The notes beneath the pieces are model-generated. The model did not search any database, was not told where the DNA came from, and worked only from the letters and a program-made list of their open reading frames with translations. The translations under genes were made by a program, and so were the position numbers. This document shows positions 11,801-24,177 of a stretch of 64,000 nucleotides of DNA, one piece after another (within the stretch, counting starts at the first letter, position 1; each line of letters opens with the position of its first letter). The DNA is from Toxoplasma gondii ME49 (taxonomy: Eukaryota; Apicomplexa; Conoidasida; Eucoccidiorida; Sarcocystidae): the NCBI RefSeq assembly GCF_000006565.2, contig NC_031480.1, positions 760,144 to 824,143 of the forward strand. The letters run 5' to 3'.

Positions 11801-14800
11801 CGCGGCTCAGAGACGAGGCACCCGACTCCCAGAGGTTAACTCGTGAAATTGTCCTAGGTACTCTAGTGCTTCTGTTTATTCGTCTTGAACTACACCGCCG
11901 AGCACACACACGACCATAAAAACGACTTTCTTTCCAGCCACACTCACTGGAGATCTAGCCTCGCACCTGACTCGTGGCCGCTGGCAAAGATAAGGCAGTA
12001 AGGCAGTCCGCTCATGGAAATCAGAAGAGCTTTCACATATAGTATTTACGTCAAGCGTGTCAACCCGAAATAAGCCATCCCATTAGACTCGGGCCAGAAG
12101 CGCAGTGTGTGGCTTTGTTGCTTCTTTGTGGCTTGTTGGGCGAGCCTCTGTGGCACCACGTTCTTCGGAGAACGCGTTTCAGCTCTCCCCTTCTCTCCAT
12201 CTTGTTTTTCTTCCACCCACGTCCCACGTGATTCCGCGCATTCGACGCTGTAGAAGTGAACGCGATTCTCCCCGACAACTACTTGGCACGCACCCTGTCC
12301 ACCTTCTATGAAGGCGACACAATGCTGTATATACACCTCCGTACCTCCATGTTTTTACATTCAAATGCATATACAAGTATATAGAGATAGTTCGAGGAGG
12401 CTGCTGTTATGATATATCCCGTCTGAGGTGTCGTTTTCTCTGTCACTGCGGGACGCTGTCGAACCCCCGGCGTGCCGGAAGGCGACATGCGAGAGTCTCT
12501 ATAAGCTTTTCTTTAGACTATGTTTTTGCTGACCTGCGAAGTCGACTTGCTTCATGAATTCCTCAGCTTCTTCAGGACGTAGATAGAGCTCGATTGTCTC
12601 TCTGCCAAGATACGCTTCTTCTTGTTCCTTCTTTTCTGGCTCGTCTACAGACTCTACACTGTGTCTGGCAATGCTGCTGCTTGCACACCACCCAGTGGTG
12701 CCTCCTGTCTGCCCAGAGGCGACGTCGAGCTTGGCAGCCCCATTCACGGCCTTCACTTCCCTTCCGTCTTCGCCGGACTTGCTTGTTTTTTCGCTGAATT
12801 TTCCGAGTTTCCTCGTGGAGTCCCCTACCAAGGAATCCGCTTTTTCATTACGTATATTGCCCTCCTCAGCGGCGGAGTTGCCTGCATCCGCCGGTACATT
12901 ATCGCTTCGTGTCTTCTTCACGTTTAAGGACGGGCTGCGACTTCGTGCGCCACTCGAACTCTGTGAACCTTGCAGAACTTCTCCCCATTCGCCTTCCCTT
13001 CTCGTTCCAGCACCCACGGGTACAGCCCTCTCCAAAAAGCCAATACTCCCCTCAGGCCGGGCCTCTCCGTTCGCGCTTGACGAGAGACTGAAAAAGGCCG
13101 GGCCAGTCGGGGAAGGAAAGCACGAGAACCTGGAGGAGCCTGTCATTTTAGGGAGAGTTGAGGAAGACGCAGAAGGAGGAGACGAAGAACAGGAAGGTGG
13201 CTGGAAAGCAGCAGAGGACTGGGTGCGACTTTCTCGTTCATCGAGGGATCCTGAGGACGACGTGGTCGTGAAGGGGACGACACGTGAGTCTGTCGCTTTG
13301 CGCAGAGGGAGGTCAGAGGGAGCGTTGGGCGTTTCTTCTCTGTCGCGGGAGGCAGAAGAAGGATGAGAGTTTACAGAACCAGGCAGCACAGTGGAAACTG
13401 AAGCTGCTGCACCAGTAGGGGAGTTGTCAGTTGCGGAGGGGGCTGCACGAACATGAGGAGGATCTCCAGGCGAATAAGAAGACCCGACGGGACGAACACT
13501 TTTCACACCTGAGACCGAGACCGGAGAAGAGGCAGAAGGGGAGGTAAGTGCCGGACCACAGGGGAAGTCAGAGAGGGGGGAGGAGAGATGAGGCGGAGCC
13601 TGCGTGGGAAACGGTGGTGGTCTGTTGGTGGGAAGCATTGCAGTCTTCGCGGGGGTCTGAGGCAGCGTCGAAAACGAGGAAGAGGACACGAGGAATGAGG
13701 TCGCGGGAGGAGCGAGGGTGAGCACTGAGGAGGCGGCAGGCAGGCTGGAGATGGCCGCGAGGAGAAGAGCCGACGAGGACGACAAAGAAGACGCAGAGAG
13801 AGAAGGCGACGCGTTGAAGGAAGAGTGGTACTGAGTGAGAGACGAAAAGGAACGAGAGTGGCCTACTCTGGTAGCAGACAAATGCGGGTCACGCGATGAG
13901 GAACTCGGTGTCACCGGAAGTGGAGAGGAACCAGACACCGATGATGAGAAGGAGGAAGTTGCGAGTCTCCGGCCGCCAGCTGCAAGTGTCTCGTCACCAC
14001 GTTCTTCTCGAGCAAACCCCTCAACTCCTTCCACGAGCCCGACGTCTCCGCTATTTCTGCTTGTCCCTCCTTTCTTGCTCTCTGCGTCTAGCGGGCTTCT
14101 TGGCACGCATAGTAAATTATCCGCGTTTGACGAGACCCTTGATGAAGCACTTCTTTCAGATACTGGCCGCAATTTTTCCTCTTTCCCCTGATTCTCAGCC
14201 GTCACATTCGACGCCAACATTGCTTTCGCGCATGAATTACTTTCTGTGGCCACCTTGCCTTTCACACCGGTGTCCAGCTCCCGTGTGGACACACTTGCCA
14301 GAAAGCCACCGACAGCTGCAGTTGACGTTCCACAGGAATGCTCTAGTCCTCCAGAATGTAGCTCGTCGTTTGAATGTGCCTTTCGCGGGGCGGGCTGATT
14401 CCGAGGAGGGAAGCTGGCGCGCACCTTTTCGGGTGTACATACACATGAGGAGACAGCATGGGCTGACGGGGCTTGCGTTGTGAATACACCTGAGGACGAA
14501 TCGGGTACGTCCTTTCCAGTTTTCTGCGCACAGGTCAAATCGAGTGGATTTGCGTACTCATGTGCTAGTGTTCTCTCGCTTTGTGCTTCAGCCGGAAAGA
14601 GAAGATATCCGTGTTTTGCGGGGGAGTCCAATTGCATTGGCAGAGGAGCACAATTGCGATCGGAAGCAGAAGCATGCGACTCGACGGCTCCGGACTGCAC
14701 CTGAAATGTACGTCCCTGTGCAGGATTCGCCGGCCGCGAATTGAGGTCTGCAGAACCAGACACCGAGTACTGTTCTGTTTGTGTTTTCAAAGGCGTCTCC

Positions 14801-17800
14801 TTTTCCCCGCTCTTCCCAGCCTCGGCCGTGAGCGTCGGATTCACTGGAGAAACGGAGGTGGGGGAACACGGGGAATGAGAAGAGAACGAAGAGGCAGGTG
14901 AGGCGGAACATGCAGACAAATAGGATAGCGAAGACTTCGGGGCAAGTCGGCGAGAAGGCGCACTTGTCCCTTCTTCCCTCTCCTGGACATACGGGGCAGA
15001 CAAAGGCGCAGAGGAGGGGGAAGTGTGGAAAGGCGAGGGGGGATGGCAGTGAAAAGCCTCGGCAGAAAACCTCTTCTGCCGTCGGTTTCTGTTCCTCTCA
15101 CACGTGGGCCCATCGGATCTCAGTCGGCTCACTCCTGTTTCTGCATCGAGGGATGGAAAGGCGCTTCCACAGCACTCGCGCTTCTTTCTCTGTCCCTCAA
15201 TTGTTCCCAATTCCTCGTGTTCCCCGGGCTTCGCGTGCCGCCTACATCCGGTCGTCTGTTCAGAACAGCTGGAAATGGGAGCGACTCGGTGATGTCTCCA
15301 CCCCGCTAAAGGGTAGACAATGGGGCTGGGAGCAACTGCGTTCTTGGCAACCCTCGAGGTGTAACGACAGCTATCGGCATCCATTTCCTTCTCGTCGCGC
15401 ATTCGTTCTTCCTCATCTACGTCATTTTTTTCAAAAGCGGACCTCGCCGTGAAGGGCGAGAGGGATGTCACGCCGCATGCTTCGGCTCTGCTGTGGCAGT
15501 TGGACGCTTCTGCTTCATGTGGTGGCTCTTGGGGCAGAGCGAGAAATGACGAGACGCAACATCGGGAGACAACGATGCCCTCCAGCCCTTCTTCGTCTTC
15601 TCTGGAGATCTGTCCTCTTCCACCTGTCCGCCTTTCAAAGGCGTCCATAAACGCCGCTACAACCCCGTCTTCTTCATTTGCGTCTCCACTCTGTCTGGTG
15701 TGTTCTTTTTTGGTGCTTGTCTCGATGCTTCTCCCACCTTTTCCCTTCACCCCTTTTATTCCTACGACCTCTTTTCCATCGTCTTCCTCTTTGGGTTCTT
15801 CTGCTTCGTTTTCCCTCTCTGCTGCTCGGCGAAGCCCGTTCGACGGGGATTTACTTGACTTGCGCTCTCTCCCGGTTTTGACGGCCTGCTTCCCTCTGTC
15901 AAGTCTCCGCTGTTCTCGTCTGATGGCTGCTTCATCTTCCCTGCCCTCTGCTCCCTTCACTCCTCGTCTCCCCGCCCCCCTTGCCCTCTCTTCTCCCCGC
16001 GTTGTGCCCTCTGTTTCGTTGTCTCTTCCGGTGTATGGGCAGGCCTGGATCTTTCGTTTGGTAGGTAGCGGCAGCGCGGACAGCGTTGGCGCGTCTGCAA
16101 ACGAAGGCTCGACCTCTGCTGCTCTGAAGTCGTTTTCTTCCAAAGCATGCGAACAACCTGTGTGACCTTCCTGCTCTCGCTGTGGTTTTCTATGGAGTGT
16201 CTGTTCTGTCTCTGCGGAATTTCGAGGGGAGGGAAACTTCCCCGAGCATGGTGTGCCAGCCACTGCTTCTCCACCAGTTTTCCTCGTTCGCGATCTAGAC
16301 GGGACTAACTCGTCAAACCCTCTTGGTTGGTGCTCATTTGTCGCTTCGTTTCGTGAACGTTCTGTCTCGGGACTCGCTACCCAGGGACCCTGCCGAGACG
16401 CATCAGTGGAAAGGTGCCAGGTGTCCGTACCGCGGCTCCTAGAAGTCGCGTGGTGTCTGTCGTCGTGTTTTCCACGGAACTGCTTGAGTGTTTCCTCTGT
16501 TCTTCTTGCACTGCGAAGACCGCTGTGCTTTCTGCTCGCTCCGGCGCTTCCCTCGATTTCACGCTCTGGGCTGCTGCTGCAAATGCATCTATGCAAATTG
16601 TGACCCTTTTTCTCAAATGCCTGACTGCTCTCACTGCCGTCATTCGCAGGTACTCGTTCTCCATGAACCGGACGCGCTAAAGAACAACTGGTGGTCGTTT
16701 CGCTGCGGGGATTTCCGTCACAACGAACCTCCCGACACTCTGCAGGATATCTACCGCGAATCGTTCTATGGCTTTTGCTCTGACAGCTTTCCTCACTCGT
16801 GTCTGATATTCCCCCGCTCTTCACACCTGTGATACGGTCTGCTTCTGTGTCTCGGCTTTCTCGCCTTTCCGTACTTATCCTACAGATGTTTTCCTTTTCT
16901 GCACTTAGGTCTCCGGTGTTTATCCTTTCTGTTGTTAGAGTTTCTGTGTTTGGCTTCTCTGCAGTGAATCTCTCTGTGTTTAGCTTGTCTGTGTTCTGCT
17001 TCTCTCTGGTGGGCCTTTCGATATTTTGCCCTTCTGCTTTCAGCCTTCCTGTGGTCAGCCTTTCTGTATTTAGTTTATCGGTGCCTCGATTCTCTGTTCC
17101 AAGCTTTTCTGTGTCTTCTTTTGGCTCGTTGCAGGCGGGAGCCGGTGAGGCCTGGAGGTATTCTTTGCTTTCTGGTGGACTTTCACCGGGACAAGGGGCA
17201 TGGTTCAGCTCGGGGAGAAGCGAGGCGGAGCGGGACGTTTGCGGTCGAGCGTTTTCCTTCACGAGTTGATTAAAAATAAGTTCCGCAATTGTCCCCGTGA
17301 TTTCCTTGTTCGTCAGAGCGATCCGCCTTCCGTGGATAAACAACGCAGGTGGGTAGTGGAGTGCGTACTGAATCAGCAGCCAGTTCTGAACTTTCGATGT
17401 TTTCGTCGCCTCTATGCTTTGCGCCTTCAGTGGTCGTGGCAAACCTAAACAAGGCGGCAGAAAGGAAAAACCACGAGAAAACTGGAAGGACAATACGCAT
17501 GGAAACAGCCGAACTCTTTCCTTCTTATGCAGCGACCTTCACGCATCAGCAGGAACCAGCTATGTAGTGAATGCCTACACGACACAAACAATTTGTACAT
17601 ACACCGTTGACACATTTCCGATATGTCAGTGCACGCTTGTGTTGACAAACGTAGGCTCTCAAAGCATGAAATCTATCCACATGCACACGTGGCATCACAC
17701 GTTCCTTCACACATATGCACATGTGCATGTGGATAAATTGAAGAATAATTTTACCTCCATGCCACTACAGATCTGTCTTTATCAGTAGAACGGTCTTCCG

Positions 17801-20800
17801 TCGGAGATCCTCTTTTAAAACGTCGCTTTTGCCTGTGAACCTAAACTGGCTGTCCTTCTTGTCACATCTTTGTCTAGAGCAAAATGCCCCAAGCATGTAG
17901 CTCAAGAGAGCGACCGTGAATTTCGAGCCGGCCTCTCTTTTCTGTCTGCATTATTGTTCCCCTTTCCTCTCCGTTTCTTCGTTATCACTCGGTGTGTATT
18001 TGCGTTTGCTTCTTTAACTCCTCTCCCCGTTTCTCTTTGTCCTCTCAACACTCCACCTGTTCTTCTCCCTGATGCGAGTCAACAGTATACATGCTCCCTC
18101 TATCTCCTCCATCTTTCTTACTTAGGTCTCCTTCTTTTCCCTTCTTTCCTCTTTCTGTCTTCCGGGAACCACAGCCCTTTCTTTCTGCCTTCCGCCTTCG
18201 TTCCTTCACTTCTTCTTTTCCCTCTAGCTCTTTGTTTTCCAGACCCTCGAGCGTACCTTGTCCACTGACTTCTTGGTCGATTCGTTTTTTGGTCAGCGAG
18301 TGTCGAATGCGGAAGGCACTCATGGGTCGTTGGTGGTGCGCACGGAGGCCAGGGAAGAAAGAGCCTCTCCCAGGGGGTCTTCCGCCTTCGCCTGGCGCTG
18401 GAGCCCCGCCGTCTCCTCTGTCCCTTCCGGTTTCTCTTTCTCGCTCTTCGTGGCCTTCTCTGTCCGCTAGCAGATCCTCCAGGCGCTGTTGTGGCGGCTG
18501 CCCGAAATTAGGTGTATCCAAAAAGTCCGGCCGACGTTTCGCCGGGAAGAAAAGTGGACGCAAATGTAGGCCGTGCAGACTCGAACTGAACATTGGAACG
18601 CGGAAGAAAACAAAAACAGACGCGCAACAGAGAAAACTGAGACAACAGCAACAAGAGACGACCCACTCCCTAGAACATCCAGAGCCCTGAAAAGCGTAGG
18701 CAGGGATTGACACGATCCGAAGTGCAGAGACAGAGAGGAACTCTCGAATGGGAATTTCCTCAACGGTACTGTAACGTCTGTGCTGAAATCATGGCGTCTA
18801 GACGGCTTAACGATGTGTCAGAAGCGGATCGTTCTATGAGATCTTGAAGAAAGATAGAGGCAACAGGAAGGACATTTGAATTATTAGGTCGAGGTGCCTC
18901 TTTCAGCTTCGCGATTATGACGGTTATGACTCCTGTTCTGCTTTTGGATTAAGACGGATCGACGGTGTTCACTGGGTTCTCTGGGACGCTGCACTTGTCA
19001 CCTCGAGCCTGCCCACAGACACATAAGAGGTCTTGGAACCGGGACAACTATGGCGTGCACAACCACAAGGAAAGACCGGTAGTTCTTGGCAACTCAGACA
19101 CATGTGAACATTTAGGATAGCACGTTCTTCTTTGACAGTGCGGTTTAAAAGAAAGGCCCTACTTTCTGCGCCTGCGAGCGGAGAGGTTAAGCGGCCCTTC
19201 GCCGACTCTCCGCATGCTCTCGTGGAATCCAAGGAAGCGAAAAGCCGCTCTCCAGACACCTGCGAGCTTCTCTCGAACACTCCAAACTTGCTTTTCGCGT
19301 TCGTACGCGCGGCCTGCTCGGGATTCCCATATCGTTTCGTCGTTCTCTCCTTCATCATCTTGCGGGGGCACGAATAAGGCGTCTCCTTGTCGTTTCTCCT
19401 CCCTAGAGACGCGGAGAGAAAGAGTAACGTCTTTCATTTCGTCTTGTCCGCCCTCCCACTCGTGGGCGAGCTCCCGACCAACTTCGCCTTCTTCCTCGGA
19501 GAACGAATCGCCTCCAACTCTCGGACTTTTCTCCTTGCCCGGCTTTCTCCCATTCTCTTCCGGGTGTCCTTCTTCTCCAGAGAACATGGTTTTATCCAGG
19601 ACGCATGAATTGCTGAGGACGCTGCGCTGACGCTTCGTCTCGAAGTTCGCTTGGCTTTCTTGAAACATAAACTCGCCTACATTTTCGCGCCTCGTGCGCT
19701 CCTGCGCCTCGAACCCCTCCACATCCGATGAAGGAGAACAAGAGAAAGAACACGAAGAAGAAACAGAAGGATATGGACGAACGCGAGGTCTGCCGGCGAC
19801 CTCTTTAACAAAAGCGTTCGCCTGCGGATCGGAAGTAGGAGAAAATGTGGGTAACGGACCGAGAGAGGAGTGAGCTGTCGTATCGTGTTGCAGACTTTCT
19901 TTTTCTCTTCCAGCAGCTTCCTGTTTGCAGAGACAGCCGAAAATGGGGAAAGCGCAAAATAGAGAACCAGCGGGTTTCGCGTTTCAGGCTTTACTTCGGC
20001 AACAAAAAACAGGCGGGAACTCGCCGCATATCGGTGCAGAGAAAGAGTGGGGAAACAAAAACAAGAAGAGCACCTCCTCCATCCATCCTTTCCCTCATCG
20101 TTGAACATCTCTACGTCCGTGAAGTCTGCCTAATCTTCTGTTCTTCTTCCGTTGATCCTTTCCACGTGTTTATAGTCTCTTTTCGCACTCCGATCTTCTT
20201 TCCCCGCGCCTCGCAAGGGTTTTCTGTCACTCGTACTTCCTCCTGTCTCGTTCCCTCTCCCGTTTTTTCAGCTGCTTTCTCCTTACCTGAGAGAAAAGGT
20301 CTCTCTGTTCACATTCTTCAAGGCTACACACAGACGCAGCGGACTGCGTCGGTCGATGCCACTCTTGAGGGGTGCTACGCGACCTGAAGAGACAGAATAA
20401 AAAATGAAACACAGTGAAGATGACGCTACAAAAGAGACAGAAGAGCGAGACGAAACGGAGATAGAATAAGATCTAGGAGAGCTAAAAGGAAGAAACAAAG
20501 AGAGAGCATCCGCACAGAAGGGAGAAAAAAGAGATGAAACAGAGACATGGTGAGGTCGGAAGAGGGAGTGGGGAGAGAAAACACACACAAGCGGGAGGGA
20601 GAAGAGACACGATGGAGAGAGAGACGAGGAGAGAAGGAGAAGCGAAAGAGGAAAGAGGAGACAGAGGACGAGGACAGAGAAGAGAACGAGCGGAAACAGA
20701 GAAAGGATGAAATACAGAGGATAGAAACCGGAAGAAACTCGCTGTCAAAAAGAGATGTTATGGAAGCGCCGAATGCGAAGAGGACAAAGCTGAAGAATCC

Positions 20801-23256
20801 ACTAAAACACAGATGCCAGTTCCCAGAGGTCCGTCGCAGCTGGATGACGACAAGGGACTTCCTGAGAGCCGCAACGCATTGAAGACGGGGAGATAAACAC
20901 TGATTTGAACTCTCCAGAAAGAGAAACGCTGCCGTTTCTCGCTTACCACTTCGCATTCAGTTTGCGGATCCGAGCATATTTGGTCAAGTAGTTAACAAGT
21001 TGTGAGTTCATGTTCATCAGAAACCCGAGCTCGAAGAAAAAGAGCATGAGAGCGAGGACGGCGCGACGCACAGAAAGAATAAGATAAACGACATTCGTCA
21101 GATTGATCGCTCGCAGCATGTCTTGGGTGAAAAACCTTTCATCGCCAAAAAGCCGGTAAAAGGTGAGGGTTTCGATGTCTGCCTTCTCCTGGCTATTGGG
21201 AACCAGAACAAGGTGACCTGAGACACCACGGAGATATATCGAAGAATCCAGAGAGAAAGAGACAGACAAATCGGAGGCTACGGACGGAAGACGCACAGCA
21301 CAGTGGAGGGAGAGAGGAGACAGAACACGTTTTTTTTCACAAGAGACAGGAGCCACGGAAGACCGTCTGGAAGCCGTTAAGAGAGTCCACGGGAGAACTT
21401 ACGTGTCCATACTCGACAAGCGGTTTATAGAGGTGTACGTGTGAAGAGCGTTTCAGATACACTACAGATTCCAGCAACAGATCTAAGCTTTTGTTGCAGG
21501 TGTGTGTGGATATCTCTAGTCGAGCCTTAGCAATAGAGATCGATTTGCTGTGGTCGAGGTTTTTTCATGTATAAAAAGACATGCTGAGACAAATCAGACC
21601 TACGGCCGCGCGTGGAAAAGACACTTAACCGCATTCTGTGCTGCAACGAAGAACATATGTGATTACACAGCGTCTGCGTTACCAACCTTGCAGGCCGTTA
21701 TTTGCTTAGATCCCAGACGTGCCAGAAGTACGTGCACGTGGAACTATGACGACCGTCAAGTGTGTGGATTCACGTTCGTGACGAGAGGTTAGGGAGCTGG
21801 GAAGTGAAGTTGCCGAAAGATGCCGGGAAAACCTTCTTACTCGAGCGGGCGTGACCTCGCCAGAAGGCGTAGATGAAGACGCTCCACGCCACATAGAAAA
21901 TTTCGGGGTCAACAGTCGAGGCAAAGGCTGTCGCTGCTGGGCGTTCGTAGCAAATCAGATTCAGTAGGCCGGTAACAACGATGACACTGAACAAGAAGCG
22001 AGAACACACACGAACGAACGCTAGACAGGAGCAGAATCTGGAGTAAAAACACGAAACAAGAATGGCAAGGCGGAAAACAACGGAATGGGAAAGCGGATCA
22101 ATACCTGAGGGACCCGAGGGCGGCGAACCGACTGCACCTCAACACAGCGTCCCTAGATGTCAGACAGTCGCACCGGAGGAAAGATGATCCTAACGATTCT
22201 AGTGAAGGAACGGAACGACAAATGCTTATGTGTGGATGTCGAACGCGAAATTTCCCGAGTTTGTCCGCTTACCGAACCGCCATTGTGCAAAGCCAGAAGC
22301 CGAGGTTCAACAGGGTAACGCAGATGAAGACAAAAGAGCCGTTCAGGAGGAGCCTCTCGTTGTCGATATCTCCAATCTGAGAGCAAAGAAGTCCGTAGGT
22401 CACGCGCTGTTTCGGATTTCGACAGCTGAAAGTCCCATGCGGAAAGAAATAATTTCGGAACCACGGATGCGGCAAAGGAAAGGGCCCTCTGTCCAGGTGT
22501 CTAGCTCTAGTTAGTCTTGAGGCGGAACGCGAATTTGTGTATGCTTTTGCGACCACAGCAAGCACACCTACACTCCGCCGCTACAAGCTACTGTACGGTC
22601 CTGGATTTCTCTGATGGACTATACTTGCTGTGACGGTAGACAGACGTGTCGGTAGCGACGTTTGTATTTGTGGTGGGTATCAACTTAATGTCTGAGCTGG
22701 TGCTCTTATAGGGATTGGTTTCCCTCCTCTTTTCCCTGGACAGTTTCCCCGATTTTGGGTCGTGTCTTGTGCGTACAATGTGAGGCTTCGGTCGAGCATC
22801 ATCAGTCACGTCTTCTCCGGGCATCCAGTGGAAATCCAGTTTTCCGAGAGCGTAGTCGCTGCGACTGCTGTTGCTTCCGTCACCCAGCCCCACGAGAAGA
22901 AGCACGAAACACACCGAAGCTTGAATGACAAACCAAAGAAGAGGATACGAGTCCGGAAAGACTGCATGAATCCACTTGCGACACACACGAACACACTCCG
23001 GCTGGTCACGTTCTTCGTCGTCGCTGTCTGGCTCTTCTTTCTCGTCGTCTTGCGGTCTCTCTTCAATCATTTTTGACGGAGTCGCTTTCGAAACCAGGTC
23101 GAACGCGCGAAACCCGGGGGGAGCATCGTCTCCTGGCGGGCCTCGCGGGCCAGACGGCCCGTACAGGAAAGATCCTTGCTGCGAGTAGGTTCGGCTGACG
23201 GCCCCGGGAACATCCAAGTACGCACAGGAAGCATTTATCTGAGAAACAAGAGACAT
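8816..23256 (-). CDS. MscS/MSL-type mechanosensitive ion channel with giant insertion
   Basis: Thirteen exons join in frame: 22597-23238 (read from ATG 23256), 22273-22376, 21841-21986, 20947-21217, 20287-20383, 19163-19821, 18257-18585, 12534-17411, 11520-11605, 11096-11249, 10562-10719, 10091-10294 and 8816-9577. The total is about 2,830 residues. The protein has plant MSL order: about four to five early membrane segments (for example WFVIQASVCFVLLLVG and VYLILSVRRAVLALMLFFF), a cytosolic linker, an EF-hand-like helix pair split by the exon junction at 12534/11605 (FMKQVDFAG then HGKINAEMF), two more hydrophobic segments (exon 11096-11249), then the MscS beta domain (TNPYNVGDRIRVDGGE, VIYSNSVLF) and a C-terminal alpha/beta domain ending in a disordered Q/S/G tail. 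Family role, from homologues: stretch-gated ion release from a cell or organelle membrane. The 4.9-kb exon is mostly low complexity and is not found in typical MSL proteins. Which membrane it occupies is unknown. Confidence 0.85.
16864..17103 (-). repeat. Eight tandem 30-bp units encoding decapeptides
   Basis: Within the large channel exon, eight consecutive ten-residue units can be aligned by eye. Examples are LNTERLTTGR, LNTERFTAEK, PNTETLTTER and INTGDLSAEK. The shared pattern is roughly hydrophobic-N-T-E-(R/T)-(L/F)-T-x-(E/G)-(K/R). The units have diverged but keep length and charge pattern, which suggests an expanded 30-bp minisatellite under selection for a charged helical or disordered rod. 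Confidence 0.8.
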
Positions 23257-23889
23257 AGAATTTGACACAACGCAAAGGAGAAAAGGACCCTGTCACCGCG
23301 ATGGAAGAATGAATCCAAGGTGAGGGAAATGACATTAAGGCTATTCCACATCGGTTTCCCTTTAGACAGAAGCAATATATGTATAAATATACGTGGAGAG
23401 ACAGAGCTAAACGGAACTCACGGACAGACCTGCACGCTTCAACGGGTATTACCGCTGCGAGTGTCAGACACAGAGCCATTATTGAGATAGAACACTGTAC
23501 AGTGATCCACGTGAACCGTTAGGGTAAGGAACTGGTATTCAGAAATGCAGGTACACTCCTGGTGATGTCCCCTAATCCGATTCATATATTAATCCTGGCA
23601 GAGTGTCGATGGCTACACATTTTGGACCAAGAAGGCGGCGCGCGTGCCTGCGACCGACGTATGCCTCAAACTTGAAAAGGACGGGTACAGCAACGCCAAA
23701 AAAACACGGGCAAGTGTTTCCTTCGCTCTCCCTGCAGGTTACCGAGCTGGCTCCGATGCCGCGGTCTCCTGCGAGAGAAGATGTTCCAGGATTGTTTCGC
23801 CCTCCAACATGAGACGAAAAAGGATGCCTCCACCTGTACGCGAAGGGTCGGAAACCTCCTTCTCCCCGTTGGTGTGGTTCTGCCTGTAC

Positions 23890-24177
23890 CGGAAGAGCAG
23901 ATACTGTTGAACCGACGAAACTCTTGGCGTTGCTAGCTACATCCAGCTGGCTCCGCAAATCGGAGTCTCGAAGCCTCCCCATGACACTCGAGAAATTACT
24001 GCTTCGGCGACAGCGGGACCACATGCTTTCTGAAGGAGTTCTGCGAATGGTTCTGCCATCCTGAGACCTGTACCGAAAATTCATCGACTCGCCATCTCGA
24101 CGGAGGGAAGAGGCTCCGGAGATTTGCGCCGTGTGCACACTCTGCTGGTCAGTGACTCCGGGCCGAGAGGACCACAT
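23890..24177 (-). CDS. Candidate 5' exon of the channel gene
   Basis: A minus-strand frame starts at ATG 24177 (context ACC-ATG) and encodes a serine/arginine-rich stretch, such as MWSSRPGVTDQQSV. It can end at a GTACAG donor after 23890 in phase 0, which matches the phase-0 acceptor at 23239 of the first certain channel exon. The same donor hexamer follows the channel exons ending at 22597 and 10091. Joined, it would add 96 residues. Alternatives are a start at ATG 23256 with no extra exon, or a hydrophobic start at ATG 23479 (MALCLTLAAVIPVEAC) using a weaker donor. I cannot choose from sequence alone. Confidence 0.35.

Noticed and set aside
17270..17500. Minus-strand ATG frame with signal-like start (MRIVLPVFSWFFLSAALF)
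   Set aside because: It overlaps the 5' end of the large channel exon in a different frame. Splice phases from 18257 to 17411 support the other frame, which carries the conserved channel helices.
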